A DNA stretch of 64,000 nucleotides from the NCBI GenBank assembly GCA_009781495.1, contig WQYA01000004.1, forward strand, positions 23,713-87,712, read 5' to 3'. The stretch is from Cystobacterineae bacterium. GTDB lineage: Bacteria; Myxococcota; Myxococcia; Myxococcales; Myxococcaceae. Shown here piece by piece: positions 43,372 to 53,085 of this stretch. Both the position numbers and the translations under genes were made by a program. The notes beneath the pieces are model-generated. The model saw only the letters and a list, made by a program, of their open reading frames with translations, ran no database searches and was not told the origin of the DNA. Within the stretch, counting starts at the first letter, position 1; every line of letters starts with the position of its first letter.

Positions 43372-46300
43372 GAAATGCTTCTTTGCGATAAAGACCATTG
43401 CCCAAAAACATCCAACATATGGTCAACAATGCCCTTAAATGCTGCACTGGTTTTCAGCCTCTCTCCAGGCTCACGGAAGGCAAGTTTTGCATTCTCTCCT
43501 TCCAGTGCAGCAAGTACGCGGCCTGCTGCCATCACCGATGGATAGGCCACAAACGCCTCCCGAACAGCCGACAGCCAAGCTTCACTTTCTCTAGACAAGC
43601 CATATCGCCCTGAAAGCACAAGAGCTAAGGCCGTCACATAGCCAAGTTCTGCCAAACCAAAGTGATTCAAAGCCTCTTGTCCAAAAACCAACACATTCCC
43701 TGCTGCCAACCAGGCGTTAAAACCACCTCTGGCATCCAAAACCAAAACCAACTCTTGGCCACCCAACTGCAAAACAACATTGCGAAGAGCTTGATAGATT
43801 TTGGGCAGAGAAGATTCTGTCAGCAACACCGCATCCTCAGGAGGAGGCAGGGCCGCACTGTATTTTATGGGTAACTTTATGGATGCTCCTAAAAGCATGG
43901 CCGAAGGCTCCGAAGATGAACTCAATACTGCAGCCAACTCATGCGCCCAGCTCAAAAACTTGCCTTCTTCCCGCTCGCGAAACACAAGGGATAGCGCTTG
44001 CCACATTTCAGGCTCTGCCCAATTCTCCCTCAAAAGATTGAGTTGCGCGGCAACCCACAAATCCTTCATCTCCGGCAACGAGACTCTCTCACAAAAATCC
44101 AAAAGCTTTTTTGTCAAAACCAACGGTGGCCTTTCTCCCATTTCAAGAAACTGCCAACCATAATCAAAAACCTGAGCCACATTTGCACTCACCATGGCAT
44201 TCGACAATTGGTCTGCAACGGATTGCGTTAATTCGTCTTCAACAGATAACGCCAATTCATCCTCAATGGACTGCATGAATTCGTTCGAAAAAGATTGCGT
44301 TAATTCATCCTCGAAGGATTGAGCCAATTCATCCTCAATGAATTGAGCCAATTCGTCCTCAGTGGATTGCACCTTATCCACCATGAAGTGCGTTTTTTCC
44401 TCTGCGAATTGCGTCTTGTCCAAAATGAGACGCGTTTTTTCCTCGGAGGACTGCGCTCTGTCTTCCATAGGTTGCGTTGACTGGGCTGCAGAAAATTTTT
44501 CAAAGCTCAATTGCACACGCAACTTTTGTATTTCCGGATGGTCTGGAAACTGCGAAACAATTTCGGATGCTTGATGGAAACGGTTGCTTTCAAAAAAAGC
44601 CGTGGCCAAACGCAGCATACGCTGAGTCCATAAACCATCAGGAAGCATGCTTGGAAACTCTCTTCGCGTTTGGGAAAGCAACTGCTCAGCTCCATCCAAA
44701 TCGCCTGCCTGCTCCATCGCATCTGCCGCATGAAGCCACCAGCGAGCTTTTAAATCACCACTCACCATATCGGCAGCACTTTTCCAGGCATTGGCTGCCT
44801 CCAAGAAACACCTCAGAGCACGGTTGACTTGCGCAACCAAAAGCCAACCTTTCGTCGTCGGCCGCAAACTTAAAGAAGCGCTCGCCGCATTCAAAGCTTC
44901 TTCGAATGCCCCTGAATTTTGAAACCCATGGGCTGCTTCCAACAGCAACTTGGCCGCCGCTTCCCCTGTCGTTTTCGCAGCACGCCTTAACAATATTTGC
45001 GATAAGCCACGAACGTTCCCCTGCTCCTTCCATATACGCTCCAAGCCCTCTAAGGCTTTGAGCGAAAACACTTCTCCCCCCTTTGAGCTCAAAAACTCAA
45101 ACGCCTCTATGGCACCCCCAACGTCCCCTTGAGATTCTTTCCCCTCTGCCAATTCCATCCACGCCTGATAAATCTCCGGCAATAATTCTTCAGGAGAACG
45201 CTGAGTCAAAATGGGCAGAACACCTCCCAAGGATACCCAGTCTCCCTTTTGTCTGCTCACTTGCGCCTTGACTTGCAATGCCGCCAAATTCTGGCCGTCT
45301 AAGAAAAGCGCCTTGTCAAGCAAAGACAAACTTCGCCCTAAGTCATCTTTGACAAGAAGCGCTGCGTCTACCAGAGATTGTGCCCCCTTCTCTCCACCAA
45401 CAGAATAAGCATAGCGCTCCCGCAAACCAAGCTCTTCTTCCACCATCCCCATCTCAGATAATGTCGCTGCTGTGCGGTTGAAAACCCCTTCATCCGTGGA
45501 ATTCAAATGAAACAACAACTGCAAAGCAGCAAGACCTTTGTCCTTGAGTCCCTCCATCTTCGAGGCAGCATCCAAAAGAGCAAAAGCTTCTTCACCCTGA
45601 GCCCGCTGCGCTATTACCAGACGGATATGGTAGAGATTTTCTAGGTCCCCTTGCTTGACATAAACCTCTTCCAACCCAGATAAAGCCGCTTTCCCAAAAT
45701 CACTCTCAGGCGCAAGCTGCCATGCCCGCTTCAACGCATCTTCCGCCTCACCAAAGGCCTGGCTCTCCTTCGCCGCCTGAGCAACACGCACCCAAAGCCC
45801 AGCCTGCTCCTCTGCGCTCAACCCTGAGCTTTCTAAACGCAACAAGCGCATGTCAAAAGGCTGGGCAGCTTGGGCTCCCCCAGACTGAAACGCTAATTCA
45901 GCCCGAGCACGTAGCCCCTCTACGTCATCGGGTACCCTCTCTAGTAAGCCGTCATATGCAAAAGCGGCCCCTACCCAATCCCCTGCCTTCATTAAAACCG
46001 ATGCCCGCTCCCTTAAAAGTGAAAGCGCCTCCCCTTCTTCAGAATGCTCTGCGCGCTCCGCCAATAACGTGGAAAGCTTGAGAGGGTTTTGCTCAAAACG
46101 CTTCTTAAGCCTCAAAAAAGCACGGTCATCCTCAGGGCGTATTTCAAAAGCAAGCTGCTCACATCGCGCCGCTTCCTGTCGCTCGTCCCATTGCTCAAAA
46201 ATGTCCGCCGCCTCTAAAAACCTCACCAACCCCTGCTCCGAAGGCTCCACCTCGGCTCGCCGCGCCAACAACTTGGCCAAACTTAGCCCTTCCCCCCGCT

Positions 46301-49300
46301 CTTTTAAGAATCCACAGTGCCTCTCAAAAACAGAGTGCAAAGGACTTTGCTTGAGCAAGCATCCGTCAAACTCTGAGGCCTTGTCGTGCTGCCCCAGCTT
46401 GTGAAGCTTGTCCGCAACGCACAGCAACAAATCCATGTCGTCTGGTGCAGCAGCACGCGCAGCCAACAAAGCCGAAACCGCCTGGACTTCACACCCGTGG
46501 GTTTTCTCCCATATTTCTGCAGCCCGCATCAGCAAAGCAGCACGCTCACCCTCCGCAGACAAAACAGCCAAAGTTTCAAAATAAACTGCCGTCTCTTCCT
46601 GGCGGTTTTGGCTTTCCAAAAATACCAAAAATCGCTGCTCTGCCAACTCAAAGCGAGGACGCAAGTGGAGAGCCGACTTTAACGCTTCTTCTTGTTTGTC
46701 GAATTCACCAAGCTCCTGATAAACATCTGCGAGCGCTACCAGAGACTTCGCTTTCTCTTCCTGCTCCGGTGCGCTTTCTATGCGACGTAGCTGCCACAAT
46801 ACTTTGGTTTGAGAGCGTTCTACTCTTTGAGCTGCTTGGCACCCCAAATCAGCAACCACCCATTGAGGTGAAAGCCTCCATGCCGCTTCTAAATAACCTA
46901 AGGCCTCCTGCCAAGCCTCCTGCTTCTCTATAACCAAACGCGCTTGCCGAATATAAAACTCCGCAGCTTCCTGCTTCCTCCCCTCGTCCTCACAAAGCTC
47001 GGCCATGGCCTGAAGCGTACGTAAAATTTCGTGGGTGTTTCCCAGGGACTCTTGCGCTCTGAGTTCTTCTTCCCATGCCTCTAACGCACCTTGAATATCC
47101 CCCCCCTTTAGGCGCAGCAGCGCAAGCTTGTTCAAATGCTTGGCAGCAAACTCCGGCTGGTTGAGCGGACGAAGCAAAGCCACGTGCTCTTCTTGCAGGC
47201 TCCGCACATCTTCAGCTGTTTTTTCTGCCAACAAAAACAAGCTGCCACCTAAAGACGCATTTTGAAATTCAAGGAAAGCCTGTCGTGCAAACGCCAATGT
47301 TTGGCCCAGAAAACTCTCCCCCATCACCTGTTGCTCAAAATGTTTGAGCCAAAAAACCATCCCCGCTTCTGTCTTTTGAGGAGCAAGCAAAGCCACCATT
47401 TTGTTGAGTGCCGGCAAACATTGAGGTGAAGAGGCCAGAATGTCTTCCAAAACAAGTCTCGCTTCCTCTGTTGCTCCAGCCGTCTCCAAAACATCTGCCA
47501 AATAGAGTTTGGCCTTCTGACTTTCTTCGGGGAATGCAGACACATCCAAAGAATGGGCCCACTGCCTGACAATGGGCAACGCTTCTTCTACTGCACCCTT
47601 GAAATAAAGCAGTTGGGCAAACCGACTCAATTCCTCCCCTTCAGCAGGATGGAGTTTTTGCGCCTCCCTCAATAAATGCAATTCTCTGCCATCATCGCCC
47701 AACTTCTGCGCCCATTGCGCCGCATATCTCAACAAATTCGCCGCCTCAATGGAGGAAGCTGTTTTCGCCGCTGCCTCCAGGAAACCAATGGCCTCTTGGA
47801 ATTCATCCTTTCGGGCCAAAAGCTCTGCAAGTCTAACCCGCAATGCCTGGCTCGAATTCCCCAAAACAATGGCTCTTCGAAACGCGGCTTCTCCCGGAGC
47901 AGGCCAATTTAACTTGTCCAAATAAACATGGGCCAACTCTTCATAAAGCAGCGCCGCCTGTGCCTTTGGCGCACGAAGCGCCTCTGTGGAAAGCACCTCA
48001 GATAAATTCTCAAAGTCGCCAACCTCTCTCAAACAACGTTTATAGCCATTCAGCGCCGTTTCATTGGATGGAGACAATGCCAAGGCTGCATCAAAAGCTT
48101 GGCCTGCCTCGGCAAGCATGTTCCTCGCCTCCAAAGACTCAGCACGCGCCAACAAAGCTTCAATGCGCAACGCATTGGGGCCTTGCTGCGCCGCTTGGGA
48201 AAAAGCCTCTTCGGCTGCAACAACATCTCCTTCTTCAGCCTTTTTGCGCGCCAAACACATCCAAGCCTGAGAGCGCACAGCCTCTGAAATGGGCAATTGG
48301 AGCGCAAGCTCCCAAGCTTGTATATTCCAGGCAGCTTCAGGTAGTTGCGCCAATATCACCACTCGGTCAGCTGCTTTCTGAAGGACAACATTGTCAGATA
48401 TTCCTGCAGCTATGGCTTGTTTCCAACATACCAACTCTTTGCCAAATGCTCCAAGCTCACATTCAACGTCCGCAAGCTGTACCCAGAGCTCCACAGGAGG
48501 CGAAGCAAAAAGAAAACTGGCTTGCTGCAAATCCTCTTTGGCTTTTGTGAAGTCACCCATGGCCATATGGAGGTTTGCTCGCTCCCAAAACCAAAAAGCT
48601 TTGGGTTCCCCTAAGGAGCCGTGAATGAGCGTCTCTAGCCAAAGTATCTTTTCTGAGCCAGTCGCTTCATTGCGAGCATATTTCCAAAGCAACTGTGGCG
48701 CCCAAGCATCTCCTGCTTCTTCAGAAAAGGCTTGGCGAAGCAATTCAACAATGGACGTTCGGACTCCCAGCGAAAGCGACGCTTCAATGTATTTGCGCCG
48801 CATCGCCTTGGACTCTTCTTGAGGCACCAATGGCCACAACTTCTCCAGGCATTCAACTTCAGCAGGAACATTCCTCGTCAGTTGAAAAAGCAACACAGCC
48901 ATTCTCAACAACTCGACGTCTTGCGAAATATGAGGCAAGCATATTTCAACCAGCTCAGCCGCCCGCTTGTTTTGAGCAAGCGCATGGGCGCAAAAAGCAG
49001 CGCGCCGGGCAACTTCAATGCGGTTTATGGCCAAAAAAGCGCGCTCTTGTTCTGTGGCGCCCAGCAAAATTTCGCAGTCTTCCAAAACAACAGCCGGCTC
49101 CACTTTCTGCGTCAACAGACTCCTTCTGAGTCTGGCAGCCAACAACAAGCCATTGCAGGCAATGGCCTTCGTCAAAAGCTCCACCTCCTCAGGCTCTCCA
49201 ACTTTTAACTGAGCAGCCGCCCAATAGCTTTCAGCAGCTCTCGTCGGCTCCGTGGTTCGAGCGGCACACTCGGCCCAAAGCCGCGCGGCTTCTTGAGTGT

Positions 49301-52271
49301 CACCACTGCTCTGTGCCATTCTCGCCATCTGCTCCAAAGCATAGGCCGCCTCAGGACTGTTGGGCGCTACCTCAATGGCCGCCTGCAAACGCTGCACTGC
49401 CAATACCTGTTGGGACAAATCCAAAAGCTGCTGCGCACTTTGGAAATAAAATAAGGCCGCCTCGCGAATACGGCCCGCTTCACCCAAAGCTTGTGCTCGT
49501 TGGTTCCAAAAATCGGCCAACTCCGCATAGGCAGCTTGACTGCGCAACATGGCTTCCAACTTGCCAGCCAACTCATCGTCCAAACGCCGGTGCACAAAAG
49601 CCTCTGCATAACACTGCCGGGCAGCCTCTTTGTCTCCTAAACCCTCATGGGCCTTCCCTAACTGCGCACGTATTTTGGCAACTTGCTCCGGCTTGCCGGC
49701 TGAAGAAGGAAGCGCAAGCCATGTCTCCAAAGCTTCTTTGGCCACATCCGCCCGCTCACACCTCCATGCCAATTCAACAAGCTCTGAAAGACTGCCCGGC
49801 TCTTTGGTCCAAAAAGCCGTTTTTCGAAGCACTTCTAGGGCTTCTTTCTTGCGGCCCAACCTTGTTTCGAAAACAAAAGCCAACTCTCGAAAAGCTTGTG
49901 TCGCCATGGGCTTGTCTCCCTGACGAAACGCAATGTCACCTCGCTTTTCCAAAACGACAACCAGTGCAGACATGTCATGCTGCAAGCGAAGCAAATGGCT
50001 GAGTTCTCCAAGCAACACCACATCTTCAGAGTCTTCTTGAAGCACCGCATTTAAAGAGGTGATGGCCAGAGGAAAATCACCCACGGTTTTCGCAGATATG
50101 GCCAAACGTCGGTGCAACAAAACCTTCTTGCGGGTTTCTGTCTCTTGCAACACCAAATTCCGCAATGCCTTGCAAACCAATGCACCGTTTTGCATCGCCT
50201 CCGCAAGCGACAACAAAGCCTCCAGAATGGGACGGTGCATCGGCATGGCATCAAATGCTACCAAAAGCAGCTTGAGGGCACGCTCGGGGTTGCTCAAAGG
50301 CCCGCGGTAAAGCTCTGCCGCCTCCATCAAAAGCTCTGTCCGCTTTTGAGGAATATTGACGAAGGAAACAGCACGCTCACACAAATCGGCAAGCTCTGCC
50401 AACTTGCCGGCATTGCGAAACTTCGGCAACAACTCTTCGAACAAGGCCATGTCCGACGGCTCCAAAAAGAGCGCTGCTTCCAAGTGTGTCTGCGCAAGCC
50501 CCGGGTTTTCCATTCGCGTCTGGTAAAGACGCGCCAATGCGCGGTGCGCATGCGAGGCCATTCTTCGGTTTTCCGGCAGCTGCGGCGAAGGGCCCAGCAA
50601 CTCAATGGCCTGTTGGTATGCTGTCAGGGCCTCCGGTGAATGCCCCAATGCCTCGGCTACGCGCCCCTGGCTTAGCAGGGCTTGCGCAGAATTCGGTAAA
50701 AGAGAAACCGCCTCACGGTAGCGAAGCAGCGCGTTTTCAGGCTGCTTGAGACCCTCCTCCCAAACCCTCCCTGCCCATAGGTTAGCCTCGCCTACAAGCG
50801 GAATGTCATGACGCAATAAGGCCACTTGACGCAACCTGTCCAAGGTTTTTAATGCCCGCAAATGCTCGTCCCCTTGGAAACACAATTGCCCAAGACGCAA
50901 CAAGGCCTCCGGGTGGTCCGGCAAAATGCGAAGCGCTGCTTCACAATGCAACCTGGCTCCAGCCAATTCCTCTGAAGACATGGCGCAAAGCCTGGCCAGG
51001 TGCGTATGCGCATGCGCTACCTCAATGCTGTCACGCGAAAGCGCTGCAAGACGTCGATAGGCACGTATGGCGCCGGCCCTGTCTTCCGCTGCGCCACAGG
51101 ACTCTGCCAAAGCCCTCAACGAGGGCACATGGTCCGGCCGTATCCCCAAAGCTTCATGCAATGCAGCAACCGCTATTTGCGGCGCTTGCTCCTTGCATAA
51201 ACGTACAGCGGCCGTCGCTGCAAAAAAAGCCGACGTCTCTTCCTGGTTCTTTCGGGCCAACTGGCACAACTTCAAAAAACATTCCCCCGCCTTGACAACT
51301 TCACCTCGCTTTTCGCGAATGACGCCTTCTGCCCACAAGGCCGTTGCGGACTGCGGCCTTCGACGCAAAAAAGACTGTGTCAAGTCCAAAGCAAATTCGT
51401 GCGCCTGGGGTTCGGCTACCATCAAACTCAACAAGCGCTCCACCGCAAAAGGGTGCGCCTCCATCGCATCGCCAAGCTTCAAATAGGCATTGCGCGCTTC
51501 TTCCAACTGGCCATTCGCCAACAAACGCTCTGCGTCGGCAAAAGCACGCGCGCCTTCAAGGTTCAACAACAGGGACTCATCTGGAAACAGCAGCGGCGGC
51601 ATCCCCCCTGCTGAAAATTTTAGCCTAATCCCCTTCGCGTCTATGCCGGCCTCCGCTAGCCGCGCCATCTCTAATGAGGGAATACGGTAGCCCCTGGAAA
51701 CCGCTGCCCTCTCCACTAAAACCGGTAAAATGCGCGTCGTAAACCCGTGTACCCCCTGTAGACGGACTTCCGGTAACATCCCTGAAGCCTCTAATGCCCC
51801 TACCAATTGCACCGCTAAACGCGGTATGGGCATGGCTATGTAGGCATAAAGACGAAAGTCGTAAAAATAAACCGCCAGCGTCTCCCCATCCCCATCAAAC
51901 GCCAGCTTTAACGTAAACGGCGCTGCGTTCACCCAACCTTGCCCCTCTATAAAACCATTCCGAAAATCCAGCGAAAAATCCCTTATCCCCGCAAAACGCG
52001 ACAACAACTCCTGTAGCCGACGCAACACTACCTGCGCGTCCACTTGTAACGTCAAATATCCAAAGTGCAGCTTCTTCTTCTGAAAACGCGCTACGCCCCC
52101 CGTCAGGTTCAACGGAAAACTCACATCCGGAATCTGTAACGCAAAATCCGAAATGTGGACGCCCGGCCCAAACTCCATCGGAGGAAAGCCTACAAAGGCC
52201 CGCCTGTCTATTAAACGCAACTCTGGCCCTATGGCCAGCGCCTCAGCTTGCTTCTCAGTCTCAGTTGCCAT
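43368..52271 (-). CDS. Giant TPR-repeat protein
   Basis: A 2967-residue protein, by far the largest in the window. No signal peptide or membrane helix is visible, so it is probably cytoplasmic. Residues ~1-230 form a distinct beta-rich domain (FALQIPDVSFPLNLTGGVAR; DFSLDFRNGFIEGQGWV) faintly like lipid-binding TULIP/DUF2993 folds; this is uncertain. From ~230 to ~2600 the chain is tetratricopeptide repeats (units such as ALLRYREAVSLLPNSAQALL and EALTAYQQAIELLG). Near the C-terminus (~2630-2690) lies an acidic octapeptide repeat, then a compact domain (~2700-2967; KIYQALRNVVLQLGGQELVL). It starts at an ATG with only a weak GAG site. It heads a four-gene overlapping operon. Scaffolding is the likeliest role, by family. 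Confidence 0.85.
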   Translation of the reverse strand: MATETEKQAEALAIGPELRLIDRRAFVGFPPMEFGPGVHISDFALQIPDVSFPLNLTGGVARFQKKKLHFGYLTLQVDAQVVLRRLQELLSRFAGIRDFSLDFRNGFIEGQGWVNAAPFTLKLAFDGDGETLAVYFYDFRLYAYIAMPIPRLAVQLVGALEASGMLPEVRLQGVHGFTTRILPVLVERAAVSRGYRIPSLEMARLAEAGIDAKGIRLKFSAGGMPPLLFPDESLLLNLEGARAFADAERLLANGQLEEARNAYLKLGDAMEAHPFAVERLLSLMVAEPQAHEFALDLTQSFLRRRPQSATALWAEGVIREKRGEVVKAGECFLKLCQLARKNQEETSAFFAATAAVRLCKEQAPQIAVAALHEALGIRPDHVPSLRALAESCGAAEDRAGAIRAYRRLAALSRDSIEVAHAHTHLARLCAMSSEELAGARLHCEAALRILPDHPEALLRLGQLCFQGDEHLRALKTLDRLRQVALLRHDIPLVGEANLWAGRVWEEGLKQPENALLRYREAVSLLPNSAQALLSQGRVAEALGHSPEALTAYQQAIELLGPSPQLPENRRMASHAHRALARLYQTRMENPGLAQTHLEAALFLEPSDMALFEELLPKFRNAGKLAELADLCERAVSFVNIPQKRTELLMEAAELYRGPLSNPERALKLLLVAFDAMPMHRPILEALLSLAEAMQNGALVCKALRNLVLQETETRKKVLLHRRLAISAKTVGDFPLAITSLNAVLQEDSEDVVLLGELSHLLRLQHDMSALVVVLEKRGDIAFRQGDKPMATQAFRELAFVFETRLGRKKEALEVLRKTAFWTKEPGSLSELVELAWRCERADVAKEALETWLALPSSAGKPEQVAKIRAQLGKAHEGLGDKEAARQCYAEAFVHRRLDDELAGKLEAMLRSQAAYAELADFWNQRAQALGEAGRIREAALFYFQSAQQLLDLSQQVLAVQRLQAAIEVAPNSPEAAYALEQMARMAQSSGDTQEAARLWAECAARTTEPTRAAESYWAAAQLKVGEPEEVELLTKAIACNGLLLAARLRRSLLTQKVEPAVVLEDCEILLGATEQERAFLAINRIEVARRAAFCAHALAQNKRAAELVEICLPHISQDVELLRMAVLLFQLTRNVPAEVECLEKLWPLVPQEESKAMRRKYIEASLSLGVRTSIVELLRQAFSEEAGDAWAPQLLWKYARNEATGSEKILWLETLIHGSLGEPKAFWFWERANLHMAMGDFTKAKEDLQQASFLFASPPVELWVQLADVECELGAFGKELVCWKQAIAAGISDNVVLQKAADRVVILAQLPEAAWNIQAWELALQLPISEAVRSQAWMCLARKKAEEGDVVAAEEAFSQAAQQGPNALRIEALLARAESLEARNMLAEAGQAFDAALALSPSNETALNGYKRCLREVGDFENLSEVLSTEALRAPKAQAALLYEELAHVYLDKLNWPAPGEAAFRRAIVLGNSSQALRVRLAELLARKDEFQEAIGFLEAAAKTASSIEAANLLRYAAQWAQKLGDDGRELHLLREAQKLHPAEGEELSRFAQLLYFKGAVEEALPIVRQWAHSLDVSAFPEESQKAKLYLADVLETAGATEEARLVLEDILASSPQCLPALNKMVALLAPQKTEAGMVFWLKHFEQQVMGESFLGQTLAFARQAFLEFQNASLGGSLFLLAEKTAEDVRSLQEEHVALLRPLNQPEFAAKHLNKLALLRLKGGDIQGALEAWEEELRAQESLGNTHEILRTLQAMAELCEDEGRKQEAAEFYIRQARLVIEKQEAWQEALGYLEAAWRLSPQWVVADLGCQAAQRVERSQTKVLWQLRRIESAPEQEEKAKSLVALADVYQELGEFDKQEEALKSALHLRPRFELAEQRFLVFLESQNRQEETAVYFETLAVLSAEGERAALLMRAAEIWEKTHGCEVQAVSALLAARAAAPDDMDLLLCVADKLHKLGQHDKASEFDGCLLKQSPLHSVFERHCGFLKERGEGLSLAKLLARRAEVEPSEQGLVRFLEAADIFEQWDERQEAARCEQLAFEIRPEDDRAFLRLKKRFEQNPLKLSTLLAERAEHSEEGEALSLLRERASVLMKAGDWVGAAFAYDGLLERVPDDVEGLRARAELAFQSGGAQAAQPFDMRLLRLESSGLSAEEQAGLWVRVAQAAKESQAFGEAEDALKRAWQLAPESDFGKAALSGLEEVYVKQGDLENLYHIRLVIAQRAQGEEAFALLDAASKMEGLKDKGLAALQLLFHLNSTDEGVFNRTAATLSEMGMVEEELGLRERYAYSVGGEKGAQSLVDAALLVKDDLGRSLSLLDKALFLDGQNLAALQVKAQVSRQKGDWVSLGGVLPILTQRSPEELLPEIYQAWMELAEGKESQGDVGGAIEAFEFLSSKGGEVFSLKALEGLERIWKEQGNVRGLSQILLRRAAKTTGEAAAKLLLEAAHGFQNSGAFEEALNAASASLSLRPTTKGWLLVAQVNRALRCFLEAANAWKSAADMVSGDLKARWWLHAADAMEQAGDLDGAEQLLSQTRREFPSMLPDGLWTQRMLRLATAFFESNRFHQASEIVSQFPDHPEIQKLRVQLSFEKFSAAQSTQPMEDRAQSSEEKTRLILDKTQFAEEKTHFMVDKVQSTEDELAQFIEDELAQSFEDELTQSFSNEFMQSIEDELALSVEDELTQSVADQLSNAMVSANVAQVFDYGWQFLEMGERPPLVLTKKLLDFCERVSLPEMKDLWVAAQLNLLRENWAEPEMWQALSLVFREREEGKFLSWAHELAAVLSSSSEPSAMLLGASIKLPIKYSAALPPPEDAVLLTESSLPKIYQALRNVVLQLGGQELVLVLDARGGFNAWLAAGNVLVFGQEALNHFGLAELGYVTALALVLSGRYGLSRESEAWLSAVREAFVAYPSVMAAGRVLAALEGENAKLAFREPGERLKTSAAFKGIVDHMLDVFGQWSLSQRSIS
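44222..44365 (-). repeat. 24-bp minisatellite encoding acidic octapeptides in the TPR protein
   Basis: Six consecutive 24-bp units begin at 44222, 44246, 44270, 44294, 44318 and 44342. They encode octapeptides of the form DELxQSxE (DELAQFIE, DELAQSFE, DELTQSFS, NEFMQSIE, DELALSVE, DELTQSVA). A related degenerate stretch with EEKT..LDK units continues to about 44450. The reading frame is kept, so copy-number change would lengthen or shorten the protein without breaking it. Confidence 0.85.
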
Positions 52272-52516
52272 CGCTCACGTTAATGCCTGTTTCAGCAGCA
52301 CAGTCAGGGGAAAATTTAAATTTATCTTCGCTTTTTTTTAGCAAAATGTCAGGAAATCGGCTGCATGGGTTTACACCTTGTGCGTCTTATTCCCCTTTTC
52401 TAATTGTTTCAACGCCTTAACAACCCTCCCCTTATCTAACCTCCTGTGGGCACTCCCTTCTCCCCTCCTTCTCCACATCCTCTCATAAAATACATTAAAT
52501 ATGAATACCCGAATGT

Positions 52517-52548
52517 CCTTAGCCCTAGGGGAAAAACAGGGGCTAAGG
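52517..52548. terminator. Hairpin over the comEA-like stop codon
   Basis: CCTTAGCCC (52517-52525) pairs with GGGCTAAGG (52540-52548) around a loop with GGGGAAAAACA. The stem includes the TAG stop of the HhH protein. There is no T-run, so termination is only plausible. The rest of 52272-52516 is AT-rich, shows no gene and must hold the promoter of the giant TPR operon. Confidence 0.35.
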
Positions 52549-52977
52549 AGAAACCACCGGCACTTCTTGCGTCGGCTCTGCCGGCGTAGGGGACTCTTTC
52601 ATGGGCATTCCCTTGGGCTGCCACCTTAAGTCCGTGGGCCCCTCCGTGCGTAAAAAAGGCTTCCACTTCGTAAAACGCTTTCGGCCTACCCCCTTCACAC
52701 GCAACAAGTCCTCAGCACGTTTGAAGGGCTTCTTCTGCCGCCATTCTATTATCCGCTCTGCAAGTATGGGGCCTATGCCGGGCAACTCACTCAGCTGCGC
52801 CGCCGTCGCTTCATTCAAATTCAATTGCCCCGCCAAGGCCTCCCCCCTCCTGTTCAACAAAGGCTCCGGCCCCTTCGCCCCCACCGCTGCCCCTATCCCT
52901 AGAAAAAAAAGACATAGCCAAAACTTCTTCGCCCTCACCACCTTCTCCAACACCTTCTTCACCGGCTCCTCCTTCAT
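52543..52977 (-). CDS. ComEA-like helix-hairpin-helix DNA-binding protein
   Basis: A 144-residue protein: a basic N-terminus, one membrane helix (FWLCLFFLGIGAAVGA, about 19-34), then a ComEA/HhH domain (LNLNEATAAQLSELPGIGPI, then DLLRVKGVGRKRFTKWKPFL) and a Pro-rich tail. In competence systems ComEA holds incoming DNA in the periplasm; other small HhH proteins have no known role. The ATG at 52977 is favoured because the preceding frame is a G-rich leader without a clear site; a longer start near 53076 is open. It lies 108 bases after gyrA on the same strand. No other competence genes are nearby. Confidence 0.8.
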   Translation of the reverse strand: MKEEPVKKVLEKVVRAKKFWLCLFFLGIGAAVGAKGPEPLLNRRGEALAGQLNLNEATAAQLSELPGIGPILAERIIEWRQKKPFKRAEDLLRVKGVGRKRFTKWKPFLRTEGPTDLRWQPKGMPMKESPTPAEPTQEVPVVSP

Positions 52978-53085
52978 GCTCTGTCCCCCCCCCCTCATGG
53001 CAAATGCAGGTTTTAAGCCAAGGGGTAACCCCACCCTAAAGGACTGTAAACTGCTGCATTGCGCCCCCCCCTCCACCCCGCTTTC

